Shown here: positions 41,156-52,619 of the stretch, in pieces | Numbering within the stretch: position 1 is the stretch's first letter | Layout of the letters: every line of letters begins with the position of its first letter | NCBI RefSeq assembly: GCF_001522545.3 | Contig: NC_031769.1 | Coordinates: 72,117,756-72,181,755, forward strand | Length of the DNA: 64,000 bases | Reading direction: 5' to 3' | Source: Parus major | Taxonomy: Eukaryota; Chordata; Aves; Passeriformes; Paridae | The notes under the pieces: generated by a model | Seen by the model: the letters and a program-made list of their open reading frames with translations, nothing else | What the model was told of the DNA's origin: nothing | Database searches by the model: none | Made by a program: the position numbers and the translations under genes

Positions 41156-41717
41156 TGTGGTAGGTTCCTCTTGGCTGGCAAACAAAACCTACCCTGAGTC
41201 ATGCTCTCTTCCCTCTTCTGTCAAATGGGGAGAAACAAGAAGGAGGAGGAGAAGGTTTGTGAATTGTAAAAAAGATCAGGTAAAGCAAAAACTGTTCAAG
41301 GGAGCAAAGCAGAAAGCATCCAGTATAGATGTCCAGGCACTTCCTGGGAAGCAGGGACTCAACAAACGTAATCAACCATTGCTTGGGAAGACAAATGCCA
41401 TAACCACAAATGTCCCTCCTTACTCCTCCTTTCCTTGATTTTTTATTGTTCAGCAGTATATCATACGGTATGGAATAGGCCTCTGGTCAGTTTGGGCCAG
41501 CTGTCCTGTCTCCTCACATCTGTCCTGTCCCCTCACAAACACTTGCTTATCCCCCTCCTATCATCCAGTGGCAGGGGGAACAGGGAGGAGGTCATATACT
41601 GTATAGCAATAGCCAAAATTTAAAATGGTGTGTGAAAAACACTGTTTTAGCCACAAGTGCAAATCAAGCACCACATGGACTGTTATGAAGAAAGTTACTC
41701 CCATTCCCCCCAGTACA
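41156..41717 (-). mobile_element. ERV LTR, minus orientation, near full length
   Basis: About 562 bases. On the minus strand it starts TGTACTGGGGGG at 41717. The U3 has a GACCAGAGGCCTATTCCATA block (near 41470-41490), homologous to the block near 10990. Then come CTTCCCAGGAAGTGCCTGG at 41351-41329 and a U5 that ends CTACCACA at 41156. Order and spacing match an avian LTR family that I recognise, also present at 10955-11335 (+) and 4151-4330 (-). No matching target duplication was found: the flanks are ATAAT on the left and GCAAC on the right. One end may therefore be misplaced or rearranged. No internal retroviral genes adjoin it. Confidence 0.85.
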
Positions 41718-44700
41718 GCAACTGAGCATGGAATTTTTTTCTGATATATTGATAAATATAATTTTCACAGTAAATTGCAAGTATTTTTAGTACTGAAACT
41801 GAGAAAAAGAATCACACTCAATTATACTCTACTGGAAGATTATTTACTTCCATTCATTTGTTGGGAATTATATGTACCAAAAAAACCACACGGCTCAAAA
41901 ATAACCCTACCATCCAGCCATCAAACCAACCAAAATGACCAGGTTTAGCATTGATCTATATAGCATGATTGCACTGCATAAAACCAGTGATGATCATGTG
42001 GGAATTATCAAACCAGGCCTGATGGGAGGAATTCTACTAAAAGCAGAGAAAGCCTTGTGTCCATGAAAATGAAGTGAAAACCAATGTACTTCAGGGATGC
42101 TTAGAAAGCAGAAAAACTTTCAAACTGCTTACCATCTAATCAAAATTAGTATCAGAGGAAGAGTATCAGATTAGTATCAGTGGAACAACAGCATTACATA
42201 AAGTAATCATGCCATGAGCAGAACTGTAGAGTAGGGTGGAGGAGATGGAGTTTCTTTCACATTTTCCTGGATGTAAGCTTGTTGGGATCAATTTGTAGAT
42301 TTGACCCTGGATAATGTTAGAAAAAAGACGACCTGTCTTTTTAATTCTTTCTATCACTGATATTGGTCAAATTAAAAGAATGTAATAACTGATTATGTCA
42401 TTTTGTATTGAGACACCAGCAGAAAAGCAGAGAAGAAAGCTGAAGATTCAACAGATACTTCTAAAAGCAATTGCAGTGAAAAGAACTCAAGTAAATAACG
42501 GTCCTACATAGTCACATAGGCGAGAAATAGGAAGACGCTGGAAAGTGTAGTAAAATATTTTCTGTTCTGTAGTGTCTAAAAGCAGAAGCAAAAAAAATTG
42601 GCGACTTCTGCAAATCAGCAGCATCACTGCCTCCCTCTGTATTTGTTTTCAGTGGTTTTCAGGTGGTACAAGTGCTAAAATATCTATTCTTTTTTACACC
42701 AATTAAAAGTAGACCAAAAAAGGAACCCCATATTATAAAAATACAGTTCCACAGAATAATAATGCCTTAATAAAAAGGTAAATATCATCATAACATAATA
42801 AGGTAAAATAACATTTTTGGATGCAAATATTAATCAGAGAACTAAACTAAGAATTAGAGAACAGAAGGAAGGCATATCCAGATAACTAAATTCCATGACT
42901 ATAAGGAATAAAATTCTTTTAGTAGGAGCAGAATACATAATGAGAAAACTAATGAGGCTTTTGTGTATCTGCCAGAAAGAGGACTAAGTATGCTGCACTC
43001 AACTGGACAAGGTTTAATAAAAATGGAATGTGAGCCAAGGAATCAGGAGTCAATATCAGATGATCAGAAAAAAGAGAATGAGACAGGGAACAATAAAAAC
43101 ACAATTGACAGTAAACAAGTATGTTGATAAACACGTGTGGCAAAGGACAAAGAAGGACAATGCGTCTCAGTTATGGCAATGTAAATTACAATCTTCTGTG
43201 AAACCACTTCTGTGATTGTAGGAGTATAATCAAAATAAGACCCTAACCTATGACAAGTATGCTCAGATTTGAAAATGTAAAAACATTTCATCATATCATA
43301 AAATTTACTTGGATTCCCTCATCAGAGAAGCAAGTGGCTATGAAGAAATAAATTGCTAATTTCCAAAAATTTATAAAATTAGATTAATTACATTATCTTT
43401 CTTTAAATAATATATGGGTCACGGCATAGTGAAGACAAATGAAGAACTATTGTTCTAAATGTGCACAGATGAATAATCTTCTTTCTGTAAATAAAGGTCA
43501 AAGCCAAAGGTTAATTTTTGTATTGTCTGTAACCTGTTTTCTTTAGGTGAATGATCACAGTTCCTACAAAGTCTTTCTCCTTCTGATTAAATCCAGGTTA
43601 AAGGGTTTTAACAGGCTCACATTCCAGTCCAAAGAACAATGAAAATTAATAAATAATTCCTAAAAGGTAATTTACTGTTTGTTGTTGTCATAAAACAGCC
43701 TACTACTAAACTATTGCAACCACATAATTCACATGTCTTTTTTTCATTTTTTAATTCCTGATTTTTTAATTAAAAATGTATCTAAAAATAGATGCCATCT
43801 TTTATTTTGGTGATATAAAGGGGGTTTCCCAGTTTAAAGTCTCTAGACAAAAGCAAAATTAAAGATCTCTGTCCAGCATAACACTAGGGACAGACAAAAT
43901 AACTGCTAGTAGAACTTGTCTTCCTTAGAGTTAAAAGTGTTTGTTCTCCCAAAACAAAACTTTAAAGGCCTTGTAGAAAAACCTCTTATTATCAAGGTAG
44001 ATAAAAAACTGTATTGCAAAAGCTTATGTTCTCAAATGATTTTAAACCATCTGACAGTCCAGAAGCAAGATCAAGCAAACAGAAAACTATTCTGGTATGA
44101 ATTTATTTCATCCGTCTATTCATGTTTTGTAGAATCTAGAACATGTTCTGAAATCTGATTTTTCTTCATTTGCATTTTAACTGCAGTTTCTTGACAATTA
44201 AAATCATGAGTCTAGATGATGTCCAGATGGCAGGATTTTTTATAATACAGTGCAGTTCTTCCTTGCTACTCCAGCATGATTAAAGCAAAATTTAAATTAC
44301 AATGTAAATGAAAATTAATAGAATGTTTATATTTGACACTTTGTACATTTTTAATGTTTACCTATGAAATTCATTGATACAGTCCATTATAATGCTTATA
44401 TTTCTAGCTCTTCTAGAATTTATTTTATTTTTTCTTTCTCCTTAAAAGACCATCAACATTTTTTACTCTTGCACAGTTGTATCAGAGAAACTAATAGCTC
44501 TCCTGAAGAAAGGGAATGAAATAAAAAAACAAGTATCTACTAAAAAAATACCAAATAAAAAAACCCCAAAATTTCATCTTCTTTCTTCTTAATGAACCCC
44601 AAAGACCACCTTTCTTCACTGTTATCAGTGCCCTTTTATGTCCATGTTTATATTTCTTTCTGCTTCTCCTTTCTCCATAGGAGACTAGTATTATATTAAT

Positions 44701-47650
44701 GTACTAATACAGTACAAATTTTATACTTCAGTGGGATGCAAAAAACAAGCTGAGTGATGCAACTTTTATTTTGTTTCTTATGTCAGGCTTTTTGCCTTAA
44801 AATTCATTTGTCGCTTAAGATTTTGCCTATCTCATACTCAAAATAGCCAGCTTTTGAGCTGAACATTGGTCTTACATGAGACCATTTAGTAGTCACAAGT
44901 TAAATGTCATTGCTCAGAAAACCCCTGAACCAACCCCAGGGATAATGCACACCCATTGTCTGTGGCTGCCTGATTTTTCATGCACCAATTCTGCCTTTAC
45001 TTCGTCTTGTAATCTGGGCTTAAATATTTGCGTTGTCTACCTACACTAACCACTTTACATTAGTTGCTATGGGGAAGGCATATCCCATCTTGATTTTTAT
45101 ATGATAAATACTTTGGGAGTACATGACTCCACCTTTTTTATAAGGATCTAGCAAGTGGAGTGTTTCAAGGTGAGGAAGTAGTTGTTTCCATTCAAAGTGT
45201 GATGGAAGGAATTCTTAAAACAACAGTACTGAGCGAAGTGAACCTACACTGGGTGTCCTTGGCAGGAATACAGGCAAGATTTTAAATTTAATGATACCAA
45301 AATAAAAATAAGCAGAAGGAATATTTCTTTGTGAATCATGAAGGGCAGAGAACTCACTGCAAAACTAAGACACCTTGGTTTCTGATTTCCATTCCCTTGG
45401 CATTATTCAGAATTCTGTAAGGAAGTAATGGACTGAAAATAGAAGGAATGAATAGAAAACTTTCCCTTTACATTTAATTTTGTTGAGTGGCAGAAAAGAG
45501 CAGTCTCTCCATCATGATGCCTGCTGGAAATAAAATGTTTTCACACTCTGCCTCCAGGTCTCTCCAGGTGATAATATAGTATTTTCCAATGAAAGCGTTT
45601 CTGAAGGAATGATTTTTCTTTACTGTCTAACTTCAAGTTTGTAAAAGTGGGCTCAAAATTTTAGAGATACTAAATCTTAAGCTTGCTAGGAAATCTATTC
45701 ATAACTAGGATGTCCAGAAAAGAAAATAGTGGACAATTGTGAACCCATAACCAAGCTTCTGTGAAAAACAAACAACTCATAAGCTTGGCATCTATTTACA
45801 ATGCACTGTATTTAATTAATCTAAATGTCTCTGTATAAATTTAATTACAATATGATGATTACTTTGTTGGCACAATATGTTATAAGAACTCTAGAGACAT
45901 TTTCTAGAGGAGAAAGTGACTTGCAAATGAGTACAATCCACTTGCAACACTTTCACATACAGAATTTAAAACCACACAAATGTCTGTACTTTCATTTGTG
46001 CTGGCAATATTGTCATGTTTTCAGAGAAAAGTGCATCCTTTAATCAAGAGGAGTTGTAATGATAATAAATGATGACATAAATGATGACATATAGATCTCT
46101 ATGTTTCTTAAAGCTTCCCAATATTATAACTAATAGTTGTAACAAATTTTATTAGCATATGTGTTTTCATACTCGGTGAGTCCTAATTATTAGTAAAAAT
46201 AAGAAGACAGGTAAGGAGGTGGTAATTTTCATACAATTTATGATTCCCAAAAAAGATTGAATGAATAATTAAGTTAAATATGAAGAACAGAAATTGATGC
46301 CAATACATGTCTAATCTTTCTTTTGCATTTTTTCCTTCAATATTTAATTTATTTTGAACATTTATTTTTGTCCCATGACTTCTTATGCTAACATTTGACT
46401 TTAAAAGGTAACACTTAACTGACACTAAATTAAAACTGAATGCTGTCAACAAACTGTCTTTGTCAAGTAGCTGTCTGAATAACTATGTAAAAATCTCAAC
46501 TACCTCTTTGATGAGTACTGCATGTAAATAATTCAACATAGCCCTAATCCTTGAAACTATAAAGAGACATGAGAAAGAGAAAACATAGTCTGGTTCAAAA
46601 ACAAGCTAAGGGCAATACTATTGCATTCCTAAAGGGATAATATGATGTTGATGAACTTTAAACATGCTAGCAAGTGATGAAAGCATTTATATAATTTAGA
46701 GAGATCTTATAGGACAGTGTTATTTTATTTGAACTGAATAAATATGTTTCTGCTATTCTGGTACTATGTAGGTATGTCAAGGACATTGAGGAATCATCAA
46801 GTATTTTAAATTAAAAATTTTCAATTCAGAAATGCATTCCGAAATCCATCAACACAGGAAAAATGTTGAAAAATTACTTTTTTGTCCAACATATACAAAA
46901 TCATATTAAGAAGATACCCAGGAATTGCCTAATTGAATAAAGACTAAATACACAGGAGGAAGAGGAATCAAATGTTACTTATATTTATTTTCATGTAATT
47001 CATAGAGGTCATTCAGATCACTCCCATAGGACACACCAAATTATATGAACTCCTAGAACTCACCTGAAGGAGGAGAGGGAAGTAACTTCTGCTAGTGTCT
47101 CTAGTGATAATAATTTCATTCTTTAGAAAACATACTATTGTATTATCCAAGAAAAAGTTCCTATTGAATTATATTTTTTTAAAACCATAGAAACCATTGA
47201 TAAAATAAAATAGAAGGGAGAATGGCCCTTTTCATGTCTTAAAAAATAATGATTTCTGAAAACAAGCACTTTTGTTGTTGTGTAATTCTATCCCTGGTCC
47301 TTATTTATCAGCTTTAACATGCAAAAATACCTTAATTTATTGTCTTTCTCCTGATCTTCATCATGTTGGCAGTGGTCCCCTGTCATTTCACAACAGGGAA
47401 AGCTGCACCTTACATGATCTTAATATCATTCTACCTTGACATTACTGACTGCCAAATAAATTTTCACCGTATGGAATTCAATAGCCCTGCAGTGCCGTTT
47501 GAAGACATTTTGCAAGTTTAATGGAACTGGAACAGAGCTGAAAAATACAAGTGTTCAATAAAACTACCTCAATGTCCCTTCTTTCTCTAGGGTTAATAGT
47601 ACATATTTAAGAGCATAAGAAAAGAGCCACCCTTTTCCTTTTATATATGC
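41718..47650. other. Unique AT-rich non-coding DNA
   Basis: No recognised gene or element in almost 6 kb. A 13-base direct repeat (AAATGATGACATA) occurs near 46067-46090. Open frames reach about 93 codons and resemble nothing known. Confidence 0.6.
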
Positions 47651-47702
47651 AATCACAGAATCATAGAAATAAACAGGTGGGAAAGAACCCCAGGGGTCAT
47701 CT
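47651..47702 (-). mobile_element. CR1 LINE, 3' tail part (split element, piece 1)
   Basis: AATCACAGAATCATAGAA followed by a GGTGGGAAAGAACCCCAGGG-type block is the CR1 end seen in antisense. The copy breaks off after GGTCATCT at 47702, where the solo LTR begins, and resumes at 48159. Confidence 0.85.
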
Positions 47703-47976
47703 TGATGCCTTAAGTTTTGGCTTTCATATTTTTCACATTCTGTGCTTCCTAGGTGTGTAGTTTTGAGCTTCATATTAAATGTTAGTGAGCTCTCTTCACA
47801 GAGTAGGTAGACAAAACAATTCCTTTTCTAGCTTGACACCAAGGACAAGTGTTACATGTTTCAGCCCCAAAAGCATAAACAACAGTGGACTGCAGAGAGA
47901 AAACAAAAACAATGTGACTTCATAACTTGAAGCAGTAATTGGACAATTAACTCTGTCATGCAGATGGACCAAAACT

Positions 47977-47984
47977 TATAAAAA
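47977..47984 (+). promoter_or_regulatory. TATA box of the solo LTR
   Basis: TATAAAAA lies about 105 bases before the LTR's AATAAA signal, the normal arrangement for U3 and R. Present-day activity is unknown. Confidence 0.65.
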
Positions 47985-48087
47985 TGTGAGATCTCTTGAC
48001 CAGTCATCCATTTTGTGACCGTTTTTAGGTCCATCTTGGGTTTAGCCCTGGCCAGGCTCTTGTACTGCCCAAGCTTTAAGGCCTTTC

Positions 48088-48093
48088 AATAAA
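48088..48093 (+). terminator. Polyadenylation signal of the solo LTR
   Basis: AATAAA within CAATAAATACTC, downstream of the TATA box, at the expected place in the R region. Confidence 0.65.
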
Positions 48094-48158
48094 TACTCAT
48101 TTTATTCTTAACTCTATCTAGCCTCTGTTCTAGGTCAGCTTTCTCAAGGCATCAATCT

Positions 48159-48503
48159 GGTACAAGCTTTCTGCTCACAAAGGGCCATCCCAGACTGCAT
48201 GGAACAAGATTGCATCCAGATGGTTCTTGAGTATCTCCAGTGAGGGACGCTGCACAACCTCTCTGGGTAATCTGCTCCAGTGCTCGGTCACCTCCACAGT
48301 AAGGAAATTTGTCCTCATATTCCGGTGGAACTTCCTGTGGATCAGTTTCTGTCCATTGCCTAGTGTCCTATTGCTTGTCATCACTGAGAAGAGCCTGGCT
48401 CCATGCTTTTGGCACTGTTCCTTCAGATATTTTTACACATTAATGAAGTCCCCTGTCATCTCTTCTAGAGGCTGAACAAGCCCAGCTTCAACAGGATTAG
48501 TGC
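48159..48503 (-). mobile_element. CR1 LINE 3' part (split element, piece 2)
   Basis: This continues the CR1 interrupted at 47702. It has CTGCTCACAAAGGGCC, CACAACCTCTCTGGGTAATC, TGCTCCAGTGCTCGGTCACC, GTGGAACTTCCTGTGGATCA and ATGAAGTCCCCTGTCATCTC, all antisense CR1 3' blocks in the right order. It ends by 5' truncation just after AAGCCCAGCTTCA. The frame is broken throughout. Confidence 0.92.
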
Positions 48504-48693
48504 ATATCAACATTCAGCTAACCTACAATCTTTCCCAAATGGAACAATAATAAACAAACATGATGAGCAAACCTGGATTTACATGTAAATATCTCTTCAT
48601 AAGATTGATTTTTGTTATGAAGTAAGATGAAGTAAAAAACAAACCCAGACAGTAAACCCACTTTACCCGTTTAAAAAGTACAACATCTAGCAT
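48504..48693. other. Unique spacer between two CR1 copies
   Basis: About 190 bases with no recognised content. The next CR1 has its own 3' tail, so the two are separate insertions. Confidence 0.6.
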
Positions 48694-49400
48694 ATCTCAC
48701 AGACTCATAGAGTAGTCAAGGTTGGAGGAGACCTTCGAGATCATCAAGTTCAACTGTCAACCTGGCACTGACACTGTAACCCCTAAACCACTATAGCATA
48801 TCACCCAGCACCAGATCAAGACACCTCTTAAACACCTCCAGGGATAGTGAGACGGTGACTCCACCACTTCGCTGGGCACCCTATTCCAATGCCTGTTCAC
48901 TTTAATTGCTTTTTATTTTTTTTTACTAATCTTTCATCTGAATCTCCCCTGTCTCAGCTTAAGGCCATCTCCTCTAGTCTTCTCCATGCAGACATGATAG
49001 AAGATACCAACACTGTCCTCATTACAACCTTCTTCCAGGTACTTGTAGAGAATGATGAGATTCCCCCTGAGCCTCCTCTTGAGACTAAAAAAACCCATCT
49101 CTCAGCTGCTCCTCTAAGACAAGTTTTCCAGACCTTTCTAAACCTTGCTGCCCTTTGTTGAACACACTCCAACATCTCAATGTCCTTTGTAAAGTGAAGG
49201 AGCCAGAATCAAACGCAGTACATGAGATACAGCCTCACCAATGCCAGGTACAGGGGGATGATCACTTCCCTAGTCCTGCTGACTACATTATTCTTGATAC
49301 AGGCCAAGATGTCACTGACCTTTTTGGCCACCTGGCCATGGTGCTGGCTTACATTGAGCTGTCAGCCAGCACCCCCAAGTCCCTTTCTACTGAGCAAATC

Positions 49401-49643
49401 TCACTCCTCCCCTAGCCTGTAGCATTTCATGGAGTTGCTGTGACCCCAGTGCAGGACCCAGCACTTTGCCTTATCAAACCTCCTGCATTTGTCAGTTGTC
49501 CTTACCCCTTTTATTGAGTTTGACCAGGTCTCTCTGCAGAGCCGTCCTACCCTCCAGCAGACCAACACTCCAACCCATCTTAGTGTCTGCAAATCAACTG
49601 AGTGTGCACTTGATCCCCATGTCCATATCATCAATAATGACAA
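49401..49643 (-). pseudogene. CR1 ORF2 fragment after the RT active site
   Basis: The minus-strand peptide contains LQTLRWVGVLVCWRVGRL, CRETWSN and KCWVLHWGHSNSMKCYRLG. These correspond to the stretch following the reverse-transcriptase FADD box and to the KCKVLHLGRNN-like block of CR1. It is a fragment without independent function. Confidence 0.8.
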
Positions 49644-49706
49644 AAAGCATAACCAGCCCCAAAACAGCCCTGGGAAGCACTGCTAGTGGCCAGTGGTCAA
49701 CTAGAT

Positions 49707-49982
49707 TTAGCTCCATTGTCCACAACTCTCTGTGCCCAGCCCTCCAGCCAGTTCTGAAACCATAAAAGTCCACTCATGCAGATTTTCTAGCAGGGAAATA
49801 GTGTCAAATGCTTTACTGAAGTCCAGGTAGACTACATCCACAACCTTCCCTTCATCTACCAAGCAGGTCACCTTGTCATGGAAGGAGATCAGGCTGGTCA
49901 AGCAGGACCTGACTTTCCTAAATCCATGTTGGCTGGGCTCGATCCCCTGGTGGTCCTGCGTGTGCCATGTCACACGTGGCAC
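49707..49982 (-). pseudogene. CR1 ORF2 reverse-transcriptase fragment
   Basis: The peptide has PSQHGFRKVRSCLTSLISF followed by [15 protein letters not shown]. These are the RT block with the conserved HGFR and the YLDFSKAFD box holding the first catalytic aspartate. Downstream of SKAFDT the reading frame degrades. This copy keeps the five bases in the SKAFD codons that the copy near 62650 has lost, so the two can be compared directly. Confidence 0.9.
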
Positions 49983-50133
49983 TCTGGATGGTCTCTTCTA
50001 TAACCTTGCCTGGGACCAAGGCTAGGCTGACAGGCTGAAGTTCCTTGGATGATTCTTGTAGATGGACATTACTTGTGCCAATTTCCAGTCAGCTGGAACT
50101 TCTCCAGTTAACCAGGGGTGCTGGTAGATGATC

Positions 50134-51489
50134 TTTTTATCTTTTTCTTTTAATCAAATGTCTTTTTATTTACACTGAAGATAGCTCTTTATAGGAAGAG
50201 ATTTCTAAGTATGTTATTTCAAATATCACTAATAACTTATTTCATAGAGTCTAAGCCCCAGTATACTTATTTCTGTGAACCTGTTAGAGAGAAAAATGGT
50301 AAATACAGGCATAAAATAAATACCTAAATAAAAAAGTTGTTGTGATTTTACTCAGATATGTCACTGAATTTTTTTTATTTTCTTTTTTGAAATGAAATAA
50401 GCTGATACTGTCTTGTAATGACCCTGCATTTTGACTTTTAATTAATATTTATTATTTTATATGATAAATGACTTATTAAAAAGAAAAAAATAACTACTTT
50501 TCAGTTCAATTTCATTTTCTGAAAATTCTGAAATTTTTAAGGCGTATTCCAAAACAAATTAAATGAAAATATCAAATGTCAAACTTGCTAAATGGCTTTT
50601 TCACTCTAACTTTATATGATAAATTAAAAGGAACAAAACTAGCAAAGACAGAGCATCTACTAATAGAAGTGTAGTGTTCAGTACAATCAAAGAATGCTTT
50701 CATCAGGATGTCTCTGAATAGATGGTTTTAAATAGCATAGATATAAAATTTTAATTGCACCTGAAAGTCATGAACAACATATTTATTTTAGTGAAGAAAA
50801 ATATGTGTTCAAATGCATAATTCACTCATTTAATTGCCTATATTTCCGTTTAGACATATATTTATTTAAAATATTTCCACTGTCCCAGTGAATATATCAC
50901 TGAACCTATGCTTATTGCCTTCCAGTATGATACACAGTTTTTGGTATAGTCTCCTGAGGGGACAAGAAAGATGGCTTTGATGTCAGCTTCAGTGATTCCT
51001 CAGTATCAAAGGCAAGGAAAATTAATGATAACAGTGAAAGAAACTGCAAAAAACAGTCTAAAGACCTGAATTTCACATTCTCTAAGCATATGCCTTACAG
51101 GATTGCCTCTCTGAATATCACTGCTAGTTAAAAAGTAGCTTGATAGTTTACTTCTTTTATGTAGCAAGAAGTATACCCTTTTATGCTGACTCTGTTGCTA
51201 ATGGGTAGCCTTTGAGCAACTGAGAAGATATTCACAGTTTGTGATTTACAATTTAGCTTGATGATATGCTTAGAAGAAGAGTGCTAGGAATTAAAGATTT
51301 AGGAAAAAAAAAAAAAAAATTTCCTAGTAAGTTATCATCTTTTGGGAGTTGCAAACTGTTTCAGTTTTTGCCCCAAAGTATTTATGCAACTGGATGGAGT
51401 GAATGGGTTTCAAAGTGATAAAAAAAAATTATGGACTTCCTTTCTGGTATAAGCATAAATTGTTTTTACAGGAGACATTATGAAAAATA
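50134..51489. other. Unique AT-rich non-coding DNA
   Basis: Nothing recognised. A run of sixteen A residues lies at 51304-51319. Confidence 0.6.
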
Positions 51490-51728
51490 CCCAAAAAAGC
51501 CAAAAAACAACAAATAGACCAAAACCACAAAAAAAATAAAAAAAATAAAGCCAACAAAAAAGCCCTATACTAAATTATGTGAATTATTTGGTAAAAAAAA
51601 AAAAAAAACAACAAAAAATAAAAAACAAACCAAAAAACAAACTAAAACCCCAAACAAACCAAAATAAAACCAAACAAAACCCCCAAAACCACAACAAACA
51701 AACAAAAAATGTCCCCCCAAACCCCCCT
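51490..51728. repeat. A/C-rich low-complexity tract
   Basis: About 240 bases made almost only of A and C on the plus strand, with units such as AAACC, CAAA and AACAAAC. A short more mixed stretch lies near 51559-51590. It ends in C-runs (CCCCCC) before AT-rich sequence. It is not a clean microsatellite and has no open frame. Confidence 0.85.
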
Positions 51729-52050
51729 AATTTTTTAATAGAAAATGACTTGTGAAGACAATTTCAAACACATCAAAAGTTCTGGAAAATTTCAATCAAT
51801 ATCTGTATTTCTGGGGAAAAAACAACAATTGTGTTAGATGTTGTTAAAATTATAGTAATTAATACAAGGATAGATAAGTGCTGTGTATTTCTCTATGTTT
51901 CGGAGTTCTCTAATATGAAGGAGAGATTTTGTCTTGTGGGAAATAGCCTAGCATGTGATAGACTATTTGGAAGAACGTTGCCACACCTGAAAGATGAGAT
52001 ATCACCCAGAAGAACTTGGAAAACCCCAATAAACCCAGAAAACCAACTAA
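51729..52050. other. Non-coding spacer
   Basis: Nothing recognised between the A/C-rich tract and the next CR1. An ORF starting at 51831 runs into the CR1 repeat and is a chance frame. Confidence 0.5.
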
Positions 52051-52619
52051 GTCCTGGGCTGCACCAAAAGCAGTGTGGCCAGCACAGGTTCTGTGCTGGA
52101 ATTAGGAAAGTGGTTCTGCCCCTCTGCTCTGCTCTGCTCTGCTCTGCTCTGCTCTGCTCTGCTCCGCTCTGGTGAGACACACCTGCAGTGCTGCATCCAG
52201 CACAGGAAGGACATGGACCTTTTGGAAGAAGTCCAAATTACCACCTTTTGGGGGTGACCAAATTACTGCCTTCCAGTGCCTGAAGGGAGCTTACAAGAAA
52301 GATGGAGAGGAACTTTTTAAGAGAGCAGGTAATAACAGGACAAGGGGAAATGGCTTCAAAAGTCAAAGAGAGTAGGTCTTGATTAGATGTTAGGAAGAAA
52401 TTCTTTACAGTGAGGTTGGTGATGCACTGGAACAGGTTGCCCAGAGAAGCTGTGAACACCCTATCCCTGAAGGTGTTCAAGGCAGGATGGAGCTCTGAGT
52501 AACTTGGTCTAGTGAAAAGTGTCCCTGGCCAAGGCAAGGGGATTAGAATTAGATGATCTTTATGGTACCTTCCAACCCAGGTCATTCTATGGTTCTGTAT
52601 GACGCTCTGATTCTGTGAA
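52051..52619 (+). mobile_element. CR1 LINE 3' part with an internal CTCTG expansion
   Basis: Sense-strand CR1 starts around GTCCTGGGCTGCACCAAAAG and GTGTGGCCAGCA. It passes through a CTCTG repeat and continues with CTGGTGAGACACACCTGCAG, CACTGGAACAGGTTGCCCAG, AAGGTGTTCAAGGCAGGATG and a tail that includes GATTCTGTGAAG. It covers the end of ORF2 and the 3' untranslated region. Stops and indels show it is dead. Confidence 0.95.
52122..52171 (+). repeat. CTCTG pentanucleotide repeat, ten units
   Basis: Eight perfect CTCTG units, one CTCCG, then one more CTCTG. It lies at the place where CR1 normally has one or two such units (CTCTGCTCTGGTGAGAC type), so it grew from the CR1 sequence itself. Frames through it give short SALLC or SRAEQ peptide repeats without meaning. 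Confidence 0.97.

Larger units (their letters stand above)
47703..48154 (+). mobile_element. Complete solo LTR inserted into a CR1 copy
   Basis: A 452-base element with perfect nine-base terminal inverted repeats, TGATGCCTT at the left and AAGGCATCA at the right. It is flanked by the exact four-base duplication ATCT (47699-47702 and 48155-48158). Promoter-like TATAAAAA lies at 47977-47984 and AATAAA at 48088-48093, so transcription ran on the plus strand. A four-base duplication is usual for gammaretrovirus-like (class I) ERVs, which is an inference about its class. The CR1 sequence on either side joins correctly when this element and one ATCT are removed. No internal region remains, so it is the product of recombination between two LTRs. 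Confidence 0.92.
48694..50133 (-). mobile_element. CR1 LINE, about 1.4 kb, 5'-truncated, with RT remains
   Basis: The antisense 3' end starts with TCTCACAGACTCATAGAGTA and a GGTTGGAGGAGACC block. The element then runs through the 3' untranslated region and the second half of ORF2. It stops within the reverse-transcriptase region near ACCAGGGGTGCTGGTAGATG, where ordinary AT-rich sequence begins. Translated pieces on the minus strand are recognisable CR1 reverse transcriptase but carry stops and frameshifts. It represents a separate insertion from the copy at 47651-48503 and from the one at 61481 onward. Confidence 0.95.

Noticed and set aside
51831..52257. Open frames with SALLC or SRAEQ peptide repeats
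   Set aside because: They come from the CTCTG repeat inside CR1, where a period of five keeps every frame open over a short distance.
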